Assembly (NCBI GenBank): GCA_029931535.1
Contig: JAQPZY010001610.1
Location: 186,001-250,000 of the forward strand
Direction of reading: 5' to 3'
DNA length: 64,000 bases
Source of the DNA: Margaritifera margaritifera
Taxonomy: Eukaryota > Mollusca > Bivalvia > Unionida > Margaritiferidae
The position numbers and the translations under genes are program-made. Positions 1 through 12,754 of the stretch are shown here, one piece after another. The notes under the pieces are model-generated. The model saw nothing but the letters and a program-made list of their open reading frames with translations. It made no database searches and was not told the DNA's origin. Within the stretch, counting starts at the first letter, position 1; each line of letters begins with the position of its first letter.

Positions 1-1640
1 TTGTCACCTTGTTCTCTCTATGTTTTTATGTCTTTCAGATTGATTTTTACCAGAGTCTTGCGTGTTTGGATATCAAAACTTCTCTGTACAAATGATTGGC
101 ATCTCATTCAGTTAGTTTGAGAGGGTCATGTAAATGTTAGATACTGTTGTTGTCGAGATTTACTAATTTAGTCCAGCCTGTTGGCTCATCTTTGTCTGTC
201 ATAGTATTCATTTCAACAGCTGACAATGTTCTCCAATATTCAACTGAATATGCTCGATAGTTATATTTATATTTGTAAGCAATTAACCCAATAGTCAGTG
301 AACGCTCACCAACATTTGATGTACCGTTTTATGTTCTTTCTGCCAATATCAATCAAGTAGTTTTTCTTTTTAGCAATCTCCAATCATGGTGTTATTGGAA
401 TTTTACAATTGTTGCAGATTAAATTATATCCTTTCAAATCGATGCTGTGGGTTGTGGATTCCAATGCATCGTCATCTGGCATTTTACATTCAGACAACAA
501 TATTTCCATTTGGAAATAAACATGGAATTTTTTTATTTATTTTTCAGGTACATTGGTGCATATTAAATCCCAGTACAAAAATCTCACAAAAAGTTTAATT
601 TTGATGTTTATTATTCTCGTATCTCTGTACAGGATTTTGAAAACGTAAAACAAACGACTGCCTGAATTAATCTGGTTCATTGGTCATTTTCTCGAGATTT
701 ATATACTGCTGCAGGATTTTCAGATTAATTTAGTTGCTTTAACTATTTATGCTGTAAACTGGCATTGTTTCGGATTTTTCCTATAATTGATGTCTTCATT
801 TTTCTTTCTGTTGTGACTGTTGGTAATCAACTTTATTTTTTCGTTTCAAATAAATCTAAATAGGCCAAAACAAATAACCGGCTATGTCTCCATATGGCAC
901 AGATGTGCAAGACAATAGATGCAAGTGAAGATCAAGGTTTTAAGTCAAACAAAGGATACAACTCCCTAAAGTTTTGTGTATAAATTCTACAAATTATCTC
1001 TGGCTTTTAAAGTAAAATAAATACAAATTTATATCTTTCTGCAGTTTTAGTATTTGATAAATGTGCCGTAAAACGTTTGTAGATAATTTTCATTTTCTTT
1101 TTGAATCGTTTTTGTCGGCATAATGATTATATTTCTGACAAATATGATAATATTCCTATATGTTTGTAAATAAAAATATACATTATTAAGATCCTTCTAG
1201 CACAAGCAATAAAATTGTTTTTTAAAAATTTCATCTTTCACTACAACAAGCTCAGTACGTGTATTTAAGAAATGTTGCAAAATTCTCTGCCTACCCATCA
1301 TTTGATAAAAGTGTACATTGCAATTTTATCATTCTGAAATTTCTTTCTCACCAGAATGTTCTTATTTATGCTATAATATTGTGCACCGGTTTTGTTTTTT
1401 TTTTTTTCTCCCACTATAATAATATTTTTTCGCAGAGGATACATAATTTTATGAAAGCGAACCGTTTCCTTTTTGTGCGGAAATTTGCTGTACTTTAAAT
1501 TTGCTTTCTTTGTAAAACGTTTGTTATCCATGAATGTAGAGTAATAGCAAATAAATTTAATCTGAAATATTGCATTCATTACAAAGTTTTTAAAAAATCT
1601 TTGATTTGCAGTGTTTGCGCATGAAAATACAAATAATTTG
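1..1640. other. AT-rich sequence, nothing recognised
   Basis: No open frame here resembles a protein and no repeat family was recognised. Short frames such as 386-598 and 1259-1498 look like chance. Confidence 0.5.
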
Positions 1641-1649
1641 CTTTGATTA

Positions 1650-1837
1650 TATACCGTTAGAAATTACTGGCGGTCATAGCAGCTGTCCGACCAGCACCTA
1701 CCCCAAACGTGTACATTGCGGGATTGGATCTCCAAAGACATAGTTTAAGCAGTCACGAATATGGAACAGCAGTGCGGAAATTTATGAATAGCGATGTTTA
1801 TTCACCAATATTTTGTTTAAAAGTGTCTGGTGCTGTT
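1650..1837 (+). CDS. Doubtful 3' terminal exon of an unknown plus-strand gene
   Basis: A less AT-rich patch reads in one frame as KLLAVIAAVRPAPTPNVYIA and about 38 more residues to TAA, followed at once by an overlapping aataaataaaatc poly(A)-like signal. A possible acceptor ('ccgttag') precedes it, but with a weak pyrimidine tract. There is no upstream exon or family match, so this is a guess based on composition and the adjacent poly(A) signal. Confidence 0.2.
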
Positions 1838-3021
1838 CAATAAATAAAATCTTTACTCTGATTCATGGCTGTATTCACTGAATTGAAACTTGATACTGAT
1901 TAATGGAAAGTTACTCTCCGGTAGACTTCAGAAATATTACAGCAGAGGAATGGATTTAAAGTGCGTTACGCTCTAGAAATTTGAAGTTGTATATTGCCGC
2001 ATCCCTATTTGACTACGCTATCTTTACAACCTTAATCCATATCTTAGTTTCGCGTCTTGTGTACCTTTATCTTTTAATCACAAATATCTTCATTTAAAGA
2101 AAAGTATGTACAGTTTTCGCACAGAGTACCAATATTGTTAAAAACGGTTGTTTTTGGAGAATCGTCTGTTTTCGTGACATTTTGAGTTCAACTCTGGAAA
2201 ATGTAACCCTAAAGGTCTTTCTATTTCTTAGAGCCAAATGTATTTACCAAATTAGATTCATTCTGAGAAAAATGGATAACACAACAAGAAGAAAACGTAC
2301 GATACCAAAATCTAACGCTTGAACCATTCTGAGCGCACTTAGAAATCGACGTTGATGATAACTAACAAAATCACAAAATTAGCCCACTCCAGGGCCTACT
2401 GGTCATTCATGGTCGTAGAAACGTTATCAACTTCTGAGGTCATATTGGTAGACCACCATTTATATACCACCAAGCTTTGGCATATTCTCAAAAACTGTCG
2501 GCAAAAGGTAGATAGTCTGAGGCACTTTGATGTTCGAGTGAAACAGATCAAAGAGCAGAAAAGACTGCCTATTAGATGTGGATGTGTGTTCCGGCTGCAC
2601 AATCGAGACGGGTATTTACGCAGATTACAAATATTATCTCATTCTCGCAGGAGTGTATTAGACAAAAAGAAGCCACATAGCAAAAATAAATAATATCAAC
2701 AAATTTAGAAATTTAATTATCACAAAAATAAAAAAAATAACACGACTTAAATGTAGCTTTTTATTTTTGTTTTTAAAGATCGTGTCACAAAACAGTTTGG
2801 CAAAATTTATGACCTCCGGAAAATGAAAAAAAAAAACACATCCGAAATAGAGTCAACATTCACGAATACGAAACGTTAAGATAAATATTTGATAGTCCAG
2901 ACACGGATCTCTAAACAAAACTGCGTGATCACAGAAAATACAGGGAACCGATTTTCACACTATAAATTGAAATAACTTACACGAGCATAACTTCTTCTTG
3001 TTCTTCTTCCCAATCGTTAGT
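1838..3021. other. Unannotated AT-rich spacer
   Basis: It contains an unrecognised 113-codon open frame at 2352-2693 (plus), with a basic C-terminal half and no motif I know. It could be chance. Otherwise nothing is seen. Confidence 0.4.
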
Positions 3022-3651
3022 CGAAGTAGATGTAATACTAGAGACAGCAGTAGCAGTGGTAGTAGTAGTATCATTTTTACAAAACGAAGTAGATGTGGTA
3101 CTAGAGACAGCAGTAGCAGTGGTAGTAGTAGTATCATTTTTACAAAACGAAGTAGATGTAGTACTAGAGACAGCAGTAGCAGTGGTAGTAGTAGTATCAT
3201 TTTTACAAAACGAAGTAGATGTAGTACTAGAGACAGCAGTAGCAGTGGTAGTAGTAGTATCATTTTTACAAAACGAAGTAGATGTAGTACTAGAGACAGC
3301 AGTAGCAGTGGTAGTAGTAGTATCATTTTTACAAAACGAAGTAGATGTAGTACTAGAGACAGCAGTAGCAGTGGTAGTAGTAGTATCATTTTTACAAAAC
3401 GAAGTAGATGTAGTACTAGAGACAGCAGTAGCAGTGGTAGTAGTAGTATCATTTTTACAAAACGAAGTAGATGTAGTACTAGAGACAGCAGTAGCAGTGG
3501 TAGTAGTAGTATCATTTTTACAAAACGAAGTAGATGTAGTACTAGAGACAGCAGTAGCAGTGGTAGTAGTAGTATCATTTTTACAAAACGAAGTAGATGT
3601 AGTACTAGAGACAGCAGTAGCAGTGGTAGTAGTAGTATCATTTTTACAAAA
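3022..3651. repeat. 63-bp tandem array, exactly 10 copies
   Basis: The unit runs from 'cgaagtagatgtagtactag' through a (gta)-rich core to 'tcatttttacaaaa'. The ten copies are almost identical, with only the first two carrying clear changes. Because 63 is a multiple of three, several frames on both strands stay open for over 200 codons; these are not genes. Confidence 0.95.
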
Positions 3652-3703
3652 CAACTTTTTGATTGCAGTTTAATTACTAATAGTTCCAATTCATATATAT
3701 ATA

Positions 3704-3988
3704 AATAGTTTGTGCATGAAGAATACAGTAAATGCGAAACAAGTCGAACAAATTTATCCGCGTTTGTGTTGTTTTTTATTTCAATTATATATATATATAT
3801 TGAAAAATAGTTTGTGCATGAAGAATACATTAAATGCGAAACAAGTCGAACAAATTTATCCGCGTTTGTGTTGTTTTTTATTTCAATTATATATATATAT
3901 ATATTGAAAAATAGTTTGTGCATGAAGAATACAGTAAATGCGAAACAAGTCGAACAAATTTATCCGCGTTTGTGTTGTTTTTTATTTC

Positions 3989-4036
<48 letters not shown>

Positions 4037-4222
4037 AAAAATAGTTTGTGCATGAAGAATACATTAAATGCGAAACAAGTCGAACAAATTTATCCGCGTT
4101 TGTGTTGTTTTTTATTTCAATTATATATATATATATATTGAAAAATAGTTTGTGCATGAAGAATACAGTAAATTCGAAACAAGTCGAACAAATTTATCAG
4201 CGTTTGTGTTGTTTTTTATTTC

Positions 4223-4272
<50 letters not shown>
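3704..4272. repeat. Tandem array of ~105-130 bp with embedded (AT)n, dimeric order
   Basis: There are five copies of a unit starting 'aatagtttgtgcatgaag', each ending in an (AT)n tract of different length. Copies 1, 3 and 5 read 'acagtaaat' and copies 2 and 4 read 'acattaaat', so the array appears to have grown by doubling a two-unit block. Confidence 0.92.
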
Positions 4273-4275
<3 letters not shown>

Positions 4276-4289
4276 CATATATAAAGTCT

Positions 4290-6057
4290 CCATATTAAAA
4301 ATGGCGTAAAGTCGCTCGTGCCTCTTTAGCAATTTCTTCCCCTCTTCCGCGAACCATTCCGAGGTAAGAACGATACATCTCATATTTTCTTAGGATACTC
4401 TTTGGTAATTTTTAAATAATCAGACTGAAAATACGATTTATATTTATACGTTTGATAACGTTTAATTATCGGATTGTGCAAAGGCCAAACAACGATGTAT
4501 TTATATTTTGTAAAATGTTATTGCTTGTCTGAAAAGACAAAATAGGTTGTTAGAATTTGTGTCCGGCCCCCCCCCCCTCCTTTTTTTGTGTTTTATGAAA
4601 TATCCATAAACAAATTAGTTGTAGTAGTAGTCGAAGCACTAATTGTTGTTCTTATTGTTGTTGTATCAATGCTACTTGCCCTAACTATTTTGTGTCTCAA
4701 ATTTCATGTGAAAAATAGAGAATTGTTCAGAGTTGTTTTAAAGCAGCTATTTGGGTAGTTTTCAATTCGTGTTAGCCAATATACTGTTAACTATATAGAA
4801 TTTACGGCATGGTTTTTCGTTTTATGTTCTAGCTGTACTTATTATTAAAATCAACTTTATTTATTCATTTAAAATAAAAATACAAAGACTAAAGTCGACT
4901 AATATGAAACTGTCATCTTAAAAGCATCCTTGGCTGCCCCTGACTTGCAATTTGCAGTTTCTATTTACATATAGACATGTGGGCATTCTGGAACAGTATT
5001 ATTGCTTGATAAAAAAAGGCCGAAGAAATTCCTCATAGAGTGTTGGAATTGTAAATTAAGATATAAAAGAAAATTTGATATTCAAAGTCAAGAAAAGTGC
5101 TCAACAGAGATCCCTCATTTTTATGCCATAGTCATATCATAGGGGTGGGGGGAGGGAAGGAATATAACCTAATTACTCATATCCGCCTTTCATGAATTTC
5201 GTTTCTGTTCAGCAACTTCGGAAGTACTTCAAAGATTTAAACCAGATTTCATATGAGGTTTTATATTAAAAAGACATAGATCATGTTCGATTTTAGGGAG
5301 TTATGGCCCCCTAGCTGACTAAGAACTTTGCCCATCGGATGCCTCATTTCTATGGTTTTACAATACAGAACAATCTACCATTTCCGGTAGATGCAAAAGA
5401 CAGGTTTACTCAGATCATATCCACAATCTTGTAATAATGGCATTCTAAACCCATACATTTCAGATTTGTTTGAAATAAATTTTAGAGAATCTGGGGAAAA
5501 TTTTTTTTTATTACCTTTCGTAATAAGAATTTTCTCTATAAACAAAACCAAAGTCATACAGAATAGTTTTAAAATTATATTGATCTCTGATGTTAGAGGG
5601 ACCACATTGCTAAAAACCTAGTCAATTCCCTCTTTAAATGAGATAATATCGATATCTGTTTGGTTTACTTCCTGGCTTAAGACGACGATAAAATTATAAA
5701 TTAGCCGGGGGAAGGGGCGTATGGTCTGGAAACATTTATTTAAAGTTTAAATCATAATTTTTTTATAAGATATGATAGATTAGAATGCTTTATTTCAGAC
5801 TATTTGGTCCATATATAGATAAGATACATATGTCAGTAAATTATTTGAGTATTAAATACAGATAAATATCTATATAAGACAAGACCAACAAAATACACAC
5901 TCTAAAAGACTTTCTTCACAAGTGTTTTATCAGCAGTAAAACAAAATTATCACTTACAGGTAAGTAGTACGTTTCTCCAACTTGCTATAATAGGTAAATA
6001 GGAGAGTTTATATGTGTATCATTATCCCGAATAGACATAATTATAGATTGGCCAATG

Positions 6058-6060
<3 letters not shown>
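4290..6060. other. Unannotated AT-rich spacer
   Basis: Nothing coding is recognised. It holds a C-run at 4564-4577, a short (gta) stretch near 4621 and ordinary unique-looking sequence. Confidence 0.4.
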
Positions 6061-6150
<90 letters not shown>

Positions 6151-6158
6151 TGTGTATA
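6061..6158. repeat. Compound (AT)n(GT)n microsatellite
   Basis: About 50 bases of AT dinucleotide run directly into about 45 bases of GT dinucleotide with one interruption ('gtatgtg'). Confidence 0.95.
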
Positions 6159-6939
6159 ATGCATATGTCAGCTAAGATATTCAAGTACCAGATAAAAGTA
6201 CATATATGATGCGAGAAAACGCTCATAAAAGACAGAATTCAGAAGACAATCTTCAAAAATAAAATGTCTTATTAGCAGTAAAACAATTTTTATCTACAAG
6301 AGTTATAATGCATGCTTTACTAACTTAATATAATAGGTAAATTTATATATCTATCATTATTCTTGTCTGCATATAAAACACTTTTTTGTAACAATTCATA
6401 AAAGCTCAAAATTTTGACCATAAATACAACAAATTATTTTAATTAATAAAGCTCGATGTTCAAAGAACACTATGTTTGTTCGAGTACGCTAAAAATTTTA
6501 GTGTTTGATAATATTATTGTCATCAGATAAATTTGATTCTACGACATGACCCAAAAAAGTATGGATATAGACATACTGAAGACGTTTACCGCAGAGAAGT
6601 ACTCGTATACATGGAAATATACGCTAATTTTAAATATGTCAGCTCATAGATTATACATAAACATGTCATTTTCAATTGCAAAATCTTCACATATTTTTAA
6701 CAGCTTCCTTTGGACAGAAATTCAAGGATTTAACAGTAGCATATCATCACCAAAACATAGGTTATTGAGAAATAAGTCCACTTGGAGGTAATTGTATCCT
6801 ATATAATACTAACTTTACCTAAGATTTAGTCTGTCGATGCATATAATAAAACTGAACAGCCAAAATACACCTGCGTGTCGAAAACCATTGGTTACGGGAA
6901 TGAGCTTTTAAAAATGTGTCAAGTGATTAACTCAATCAA

Positions 6940-7200
6940 TAACCTTACAGGCACCAAGAAACAAAAACGGAACTAACATGCATTAGAAAGTAGTTATTCG
7001 TTTCCTTGAATGCATACAGGTACGTGGCTGTTGAGTGATGCTTCTTAAACATTAACTGGTTGTATGAAATTGCAACCTTTCATCAGTGTAGTCCAATATA
7101 TTCTAATACTCTAAACATAACTGTGGTTAAGGCGATAGGTCTATAATTACTTTTAATTGATTCATTCTTAATTTTACTTAAAAGAAAGCAATTATTACTA
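6940..7200 (-). pseudogene. LINE reverse-transcriptase relic
   Basis: The minus strand at 7125-7148 reads NYRPIALT, the classic non-LTR reverse-transcriptase motif. It continues with 'T-V-x-F-R-V-L-E-Y' and, after two stops, 'F-K-K-H-H-S-T-A-T', matching the 'FR..HST' motif. Stops and at least one frameshift show it is dead. The short length prevents a clade call; CR1-like is a guess. Confidence 0.6.
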
Positions 7201-7429
7201 TTGTAAGATAGTCGAATACAAAATGGTGCACAAATATGCAATTAAATTAAGGCATTAAAAGAACGTTTGGTCTTTTATCAGAAACTTGTACGTGCTCTCC
7301 ATATGAACAATCTGATCCTGAACATTTACCTCCTTTTGGATTGTCTACAACACATTAATATATGCTTATTATTAACCTCGCTACAATAGAAAGAACAGTA
7401 ATGATCATTAGCCTTGCTGAATCTTGACG

Positions 7430-10312
7430 AAGCAAATAAATGGAATAAAGAAACTGTTTGTGCTCTCCTGAATCTGTCATGAAGCATAATGGATTAAAGA
7501 AACTGTTTGTGTTCTCCTGTCTGTCATGAAGCATAACGGAATAAAGAAACTGTTTGTGTTCTCCTGTCTGTCATAAAGCATAATGGAATAAAGAAACTGT
7601 TTGTGCTTTCCTGTCTGTCATAAAGCATAACGGAATAAAGAAACTGTTTGTGCTCTCCTGAGTCTGTCATGAAGCATAACAGAATAAAGAAACTGTTTCT
7701 GTTCTTCTGTCTGTCATAAAGCATAATGGAATAAAGAAACTGTTTGTGTTCTCCTGTCTGTCATAAAGCATAATGGAATAAAGAAACTGTTAGTGCTTTC
7801 CTGTCTGTCATAAAGCATAACGGAATAAAGAAACTGTTTGTGTTCTCCTGTCTGTCAGTCATGAAGCATAATGGAATAAAGAAACTGTTTGTGCTCTCCT
7901 GTCTGTCATGAAGCATAATGGAATAAAGAAAATGTTTGTGCTTTCCTGTCTGTCATGAAGCATAATGGAAAAAGGAAACTGTTTGTGCTTTCCTGTCTGT
8001 CATGAAGCATAATGGAATAAAGAAACTGTTTGTGCTCTCCTGAGTCTGTCATAAAGCATCATAGAATAAAGAAACTGCTTGTGCTCTCCTGTCTGTCATA
8101 AAGTATATGAATGGAATAAAGAAACTGCTTGTGCTCTCCTGTCTGTCATAAAGTATATGAATGGAATAAAGAAACTGTTTGTGCTCTCCTGTCTGTCATA
8201 AAGCATAATGGAATAAAGAAACAGTTTGTGCTCTCCTGTCTGTCATGAAGCATAATGGAATAATGAAACAGTTTGTGCTCTCCTGTCTGTCATGAAGCAT
8301 ACTGGAATAAATAAACTTTTTGTGCTCTCCTGTCTGTCATAAAGCATACTGGAATAAAGAAACTGTTTGTGCTCTCCTGTCCGTCATAAAGCATATGAAT
8401 GGAACAAAGAAACTGTGTGTGCTCTCCTGTCTGTCATGAAGCATACTGGAATAAAGAAACTGTTTGTGCTCTCCTGTCTGTCATGTAGCATAATGGAATA
8501 AAGAAACTGTTTGTGCTCTCCTGTCTGTCATAAAGCATCACGGAATAAAGAAACTGTTTGCGCTCTCCCAAGTCGGTCATGATGCATAATGGAATAAAAA
8601 AAAGTTTGTGCTCTCCTGTCTGTCATAAAGCAAATAAATGGAAAAAAGAAACTGTTTGTGCTCTCCTGTCTGTCATAAAGCATAATGGAATAAAGAAATT
8701 GTTTGTGTTCTCCTGTCTGTCATGTAGCATAATGGAATAAATACTCTGTTTGTGCTCTCCTGTCCGTCATTAAGCATAATGGAATAAATACTCTGTTTGT
8801 GCTCTCCTGTCTGTCATGAAGCATAATGGAATAAAGAAACTGTTTGTGCTCTCCTGTCTGTCATGAAGCATATGAATGGAACAAAGAAACTGTTTGTGCT
8901 CTCTGGAGTCTGTCATGAAGTATATGAATGGAATAAAGAAACTGTTTGTGCTCTCCTGAGTCATTCATTAGGCATATGAATGGAATAAAGAAACTGTTTG
9001 TGCTCTCCTGAGTCTGTCATAAAGCATATGGAATAAAGAAAATGTTTGTGCTCTCCTGTCTGTCATAAAGCAAATGAATGGAATAAAGAAAATGTGTGCT
9101 CTCCTGTCTGTCATAAAACAAATGAATGGAATAAAGAAAATATTTGTGTGCTCTCCTGTCTGTCATGAAGCAAATAAATGGAATAAAGAAAGTGTTTGTT
9201 CTTTCTTGTCTGTCATGAAGCATATGAATGGAATAAAGGAACTGTTTGTGCTCTCCTGTCTGTCATTAAACATAATGGAATAAAGAAACTGTTTGTGCTC
9301 TCCTGAGTCTGTCATGAAGCAAATATACGGAATAAAGAAACTGTTTGTGCTTTCCTGTCTGTCATAAAGTATATGAATGGAATAAAGGAACTGTTTGTGC
9401 TCTCCTGTCTGTCATAAAGCATAATGGAATAAAGAAACTGTTTGTGCTCTCCTGAGAATGTCATAAAGCATATGAATGTAATAAAGGAACTGTTTGTGCT
9501 TTCCCGTCTGTCACAAAGCATATGAATGTAATAAAGGAACTGTTTGTGCTCTTCTGTCTGTCATGAAGCATAATGGAATAAAGAAACTGTTTGTGCTTTC
9601 CTGTCTGTCATGATGCATATGAATGGAATAAAGAAACTGTTTGTGATCTCCTGTCTGTCATGAAGCATATGAATGGAATAAAGAAACTGTTTGTGCTTTC
9701 CTGTCTGTCATGAAGCATAATGGAATAAAGAAACTGTTTGTGATCTCCTGTCTGTCATGAAGCATATGAATGGAATAAAGAAACTGTTAGGTGCTTTCCT
9801 GTCTGTCATGAAGCATAATGGAATAAAGAAACTGTTTGTGCTCTCCTGAGTCTGTCATGAAGCAAATACATGGAATAAAGAAACTGTTTGTGCTCTCCAG
9901 AGTCTGCAATGAAGCAAATACATGGAATAAAGAAACTGTTTGTGCTTTCCTGTCTGTCATCAAGGATATGAATGGAATAAAGAAACTGTTTGTGCTCTCC
10001 TGAGTCTGTCATAAAGCATATGAATGTAATAAGGGAACTGTTTGTGCTTTTCTGTCTGTCATAAAGCATATGAAAGCAATAAAGGAACTATTTGTGCTTT
10101 CCTGTCTGTCATGAAGCAAATAAATGGAATAAAGGAACTGTTTGTGCTCTTCTGTCTGTCATGAAGCATAATGGAATAAAGAAACTGTTTGTGCTTTCCT
10201 GTCTGTCATGAAGCATATGAATGGAATAAAGAAACTGATTGTGATCTCCTGTCTGTCATGAAGCATATGAATGGAATAAAGAAATTGTTTGTGCTTTCCA
10301 GTCTGTCATAAA
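7430..10312. repeat. Large ~47-bp minisatellite, about 60 copies
   Basis: The core unit is 'gcataatggaataaagaaac' + 'tgtttgtgctctcctgtctgtcatgaa'. Variants carry 'catatgaatgg' in place of 'cataatgg', or 'cctgagtctgtc' in place of 'cctgtctgtc', which shift the unit length by a few bases. Copies are divergent and mixed. The short reading frames in it are artefacts. Confidence 0.95.
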
Positions 10313-10313
10313 G

Positions 10314-10369
10314 CATCATCAATTACAGCTTTCAAGTGATGCTATTTCTGAAAGCTGTAATTGATGATG
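10314..10369. repeat. Perfect 21-bp hairpin at the end of the minisatellite
   Basis: The left arm 10314-10334 (catcatcaattacagctttc a) is the exact reverse complement of the right arm 10349-10369, around a 14-base loop. It starts immediately where the 47-bp array stops. Confidence 0.95.
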
Positions 10370-10393
10370 ATGATTATTATTATTATTATTATT
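10361..10393. repeat. (GAT)/(TTA) trinucleotide microsatellite
   Basis: 'gatgatgatgattattatta' continues to 10393 and overlaps the right hairpin arm. Confidence 0.85.
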
Positions 10394-10680
10394 AGCTCAC
10401 CTGAGCTTATGGTATAGCCCAGAATCCATCATGAGTCATGTGTCATCCATTGTCCATTCATCAGCAGTTGCTTGTTTCAACTCAGGAGGCCATATTTTGA
10501 ATCCGATTTTGATCATGCTTGGAATATATGCTTATATCATTAAGATCTTGGATCAGTTTGATAATGAGTGAGATACTCTCATGCTAATGAGGCGATCATG
10601 CACCTAATTGGCTGAGTTTATTACAACTCTGGAATCCATATTTCTGATCTGTTTCTGGTTACACTCAAAGCAGTTACATA
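10394..10680 (-). repeat. Dispersed repeat family R1, single copy with its conserved end
   Basis: It begins with the near-palindrome agctcacctgagct (10394-10407). Its reverse complement reads 'gatcagaaatatggattcc', 'ccaattaggtgcatgatcgc' and 'actcattatcaaactgatcc', the same unit that is tandemly arranged at 28.7-29.9 kb and 41.1-42.5 kb on the other strand. The family cannot be named from sequence alone. Confidence 0.7.
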
Positions 10681-11262
10681 AAGTCAGTGCAAACTACAGT
10701 ATGCGCAAGATGAGCTAACACCACTGTTTTTTTATTTTTATTGAAAACCAAAATCCTCAGTTTGGAAGCAAATTGTACAAACCTTAACTTTTAGTATTTT
10801 CCTATATAATGACAACTATCAGAGATCATATCCATAATCAGAATAGGAATTTATTCTGTGAAATGATTACAAATATTTTTCATGGATTCAGGCACAAAAA
10901 AAGGCGGTAAGTTCAGAGAATTAAGGGATTGTCCCAGGAGGTGGCGAGACCAAGAACACGTTATAGCACGGGTCTTAAATAAATGGAACATCCCTTACAG
11001 TCCAACATGGAAAGCGATCTGTCATCATTGTTTTTCTCGTAGACTATAAGAAAACATAGTGTAGCGCTAACAAGCCTAGCTTTTCCAAGTAATTAATTAG
11101 TGAATAGATTGAATAGCTGATGTTATTTAGGTATGTTGTGTTTATTACTCCAAAAATAAAAACACATTATCTTTCAAAATGACATTCTAATGAAGTGAGA
11201 GGGAGATCACATGAGATACTGTATTGAAAATACATGTTATCAGTGTCTTTGCAGTACAGTGT
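10681..11262. other. Unannotated spacer
   Basis: No coding potential or known repeat recognised. Confidence 0.4.
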
Positions 11263-11592
11263 GCCTCCCATAGAGGTCAATAGTGGCCCATACAGGACTA
11301 TAGTGACATTCGTAATGTTAATTTCCATAGAGGGCCAATGGCCCAAACAGGACTATAATAACATCTATAATGAAAATTTCCACCAATGTGGTTCAAATAT
11401 GACTATAGTGACTTCAATAACATTAATTTCCACAGAGGACCAAAGTGGTCCAAATATGACAATAGTGACATCAGTAATATTAATTTCCAAAAAGGGCCAA
11501 AGTGGCCCAAACAGGTCTATAGTGACATCCATAATGTTAATTTCCATAGAGGTCAAATGTGGCCCAAATAGGATTATAGTGACCCCCATTGA
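11263..11592. repeat. ~57-bp tandem array, 5-6 copies
   Basis: The unit is about 'ggactatagtgacatccata' + 'atgttaatttccatagagg' + 'tcaaatgtggcccaaata', with 10-15% divergence between copies. Confidence 0.88.
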
Positions 11593-11599
11593 CAGTATA

Positions 11600-12370
11600 T
11601 CTGTCATTTAACTACAGTTATATAAAACAAATAGAACACGACTGGATAATTACTGACTCATGACAAAAGATTGACAACAATCCAGAGAAACTATGTGCTT
11701 AACTTGAAAACTGAAGACAAGAAGGAAAGGCTTCTTACAAAATTTACTTTTTATTTTTTCTCTGTGGAAGAACAAGCTTAATACTTGTCAATTCTCACAA
11801 CTCTCTTTCACTTTGAAAGTACATATTAACTGGAGGGTTTTTTTTGTAGCTTTTGACTCGCTGGTAATACACAAAAAAATGTCTAGGCTTGGTACATCAA
11901 ATGAGTACGAGTTGGGAAAAGGGTTCCATGAAACACTATGTTTCACCTTCTAACATGGATATTATATATAAGGAAATGTCCATGGGGTTTTATTTTCATT
12001 TTACTGTCAAGTCAAAATAGCACAAAATTTAACCTCATGGAAATTCAAGGAGTAAAGCAATTTATGCCACAAAGTGCCAAACTTACAAAAATAAGATACC
12101 CAAAATTTTGCACAATCATACATTTGTGAACATTTAATAAGTAAATTTTCCCCTATACAGTATAAATTACTATGAATTCACTATCATTTATTGGGCACCA
12201 ATTTTCTTGGATTTTGTGGTTGCTACAAAAATGATCGTTCTGTGGATACAATAAAACATCTAGAAACAATCCATGGATTTAATTACCGATAAAAATAGCA
12301 TTTTTGCCAAACCACAAGAGGAATACCATAAATGCCACATTATATGCCCATGCCATGTTTAATAGTCTTC
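11600..12370. other. Unannotated spacer
   Basis: No gene or repeat recognised. Confidence 0.4.
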
Positions 12371-12754
12371 TTGTAGATAACTAAAATTTGTGTGCAGAAA
12401 CCACTTTTCTTCTTTCAGTCACAATGACCTTGACCTTTGGACCCCAAACTCGAGAGGTTTCTTTCTTACCCCAAATGCAAGCCATCTACAAAGTATGGTA
12501 ACTGTAGATGATGGAGAACTTAAGTTATTGTGTAGAAACCAATTTCCTTCTTTCAGACACAGTGACCTCGACCAGTGACCCTAAAGCAATAGAATTATTT
12601 CTTACCCCAAGTTCAAGCGATCCACAAAGTTTGGTCCAGGTATGTCATGTTATTGTGTGAAAACCATTTTTCATCTTTTAGTCAGTGACCTTGACATTTT
12701 GACATGCAAAATTATAGGTTTCTTCCTTACCTCAAATGAAAGCCATCCACATAT

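Noticed and set aside
2352..2693. 113-codon frame as a gene
   Set aside because: No recognisable domain, no splice-linked neighbours and no codon pattern standing out; kept only as a note.
2955..3923. Long open frames (up to 322 codons) on both strands
   Set aside because: They are produced by the 63-bp array (multiple of three); the encoded peptide is a simple repeat and several frames are open at once.
7430..10312. CRISPR-like array of regular repeats
   Set aside because: The ~47-bp units are contiguous with no unique spacers, and the context is eukaryotic; it is a minisatellite.
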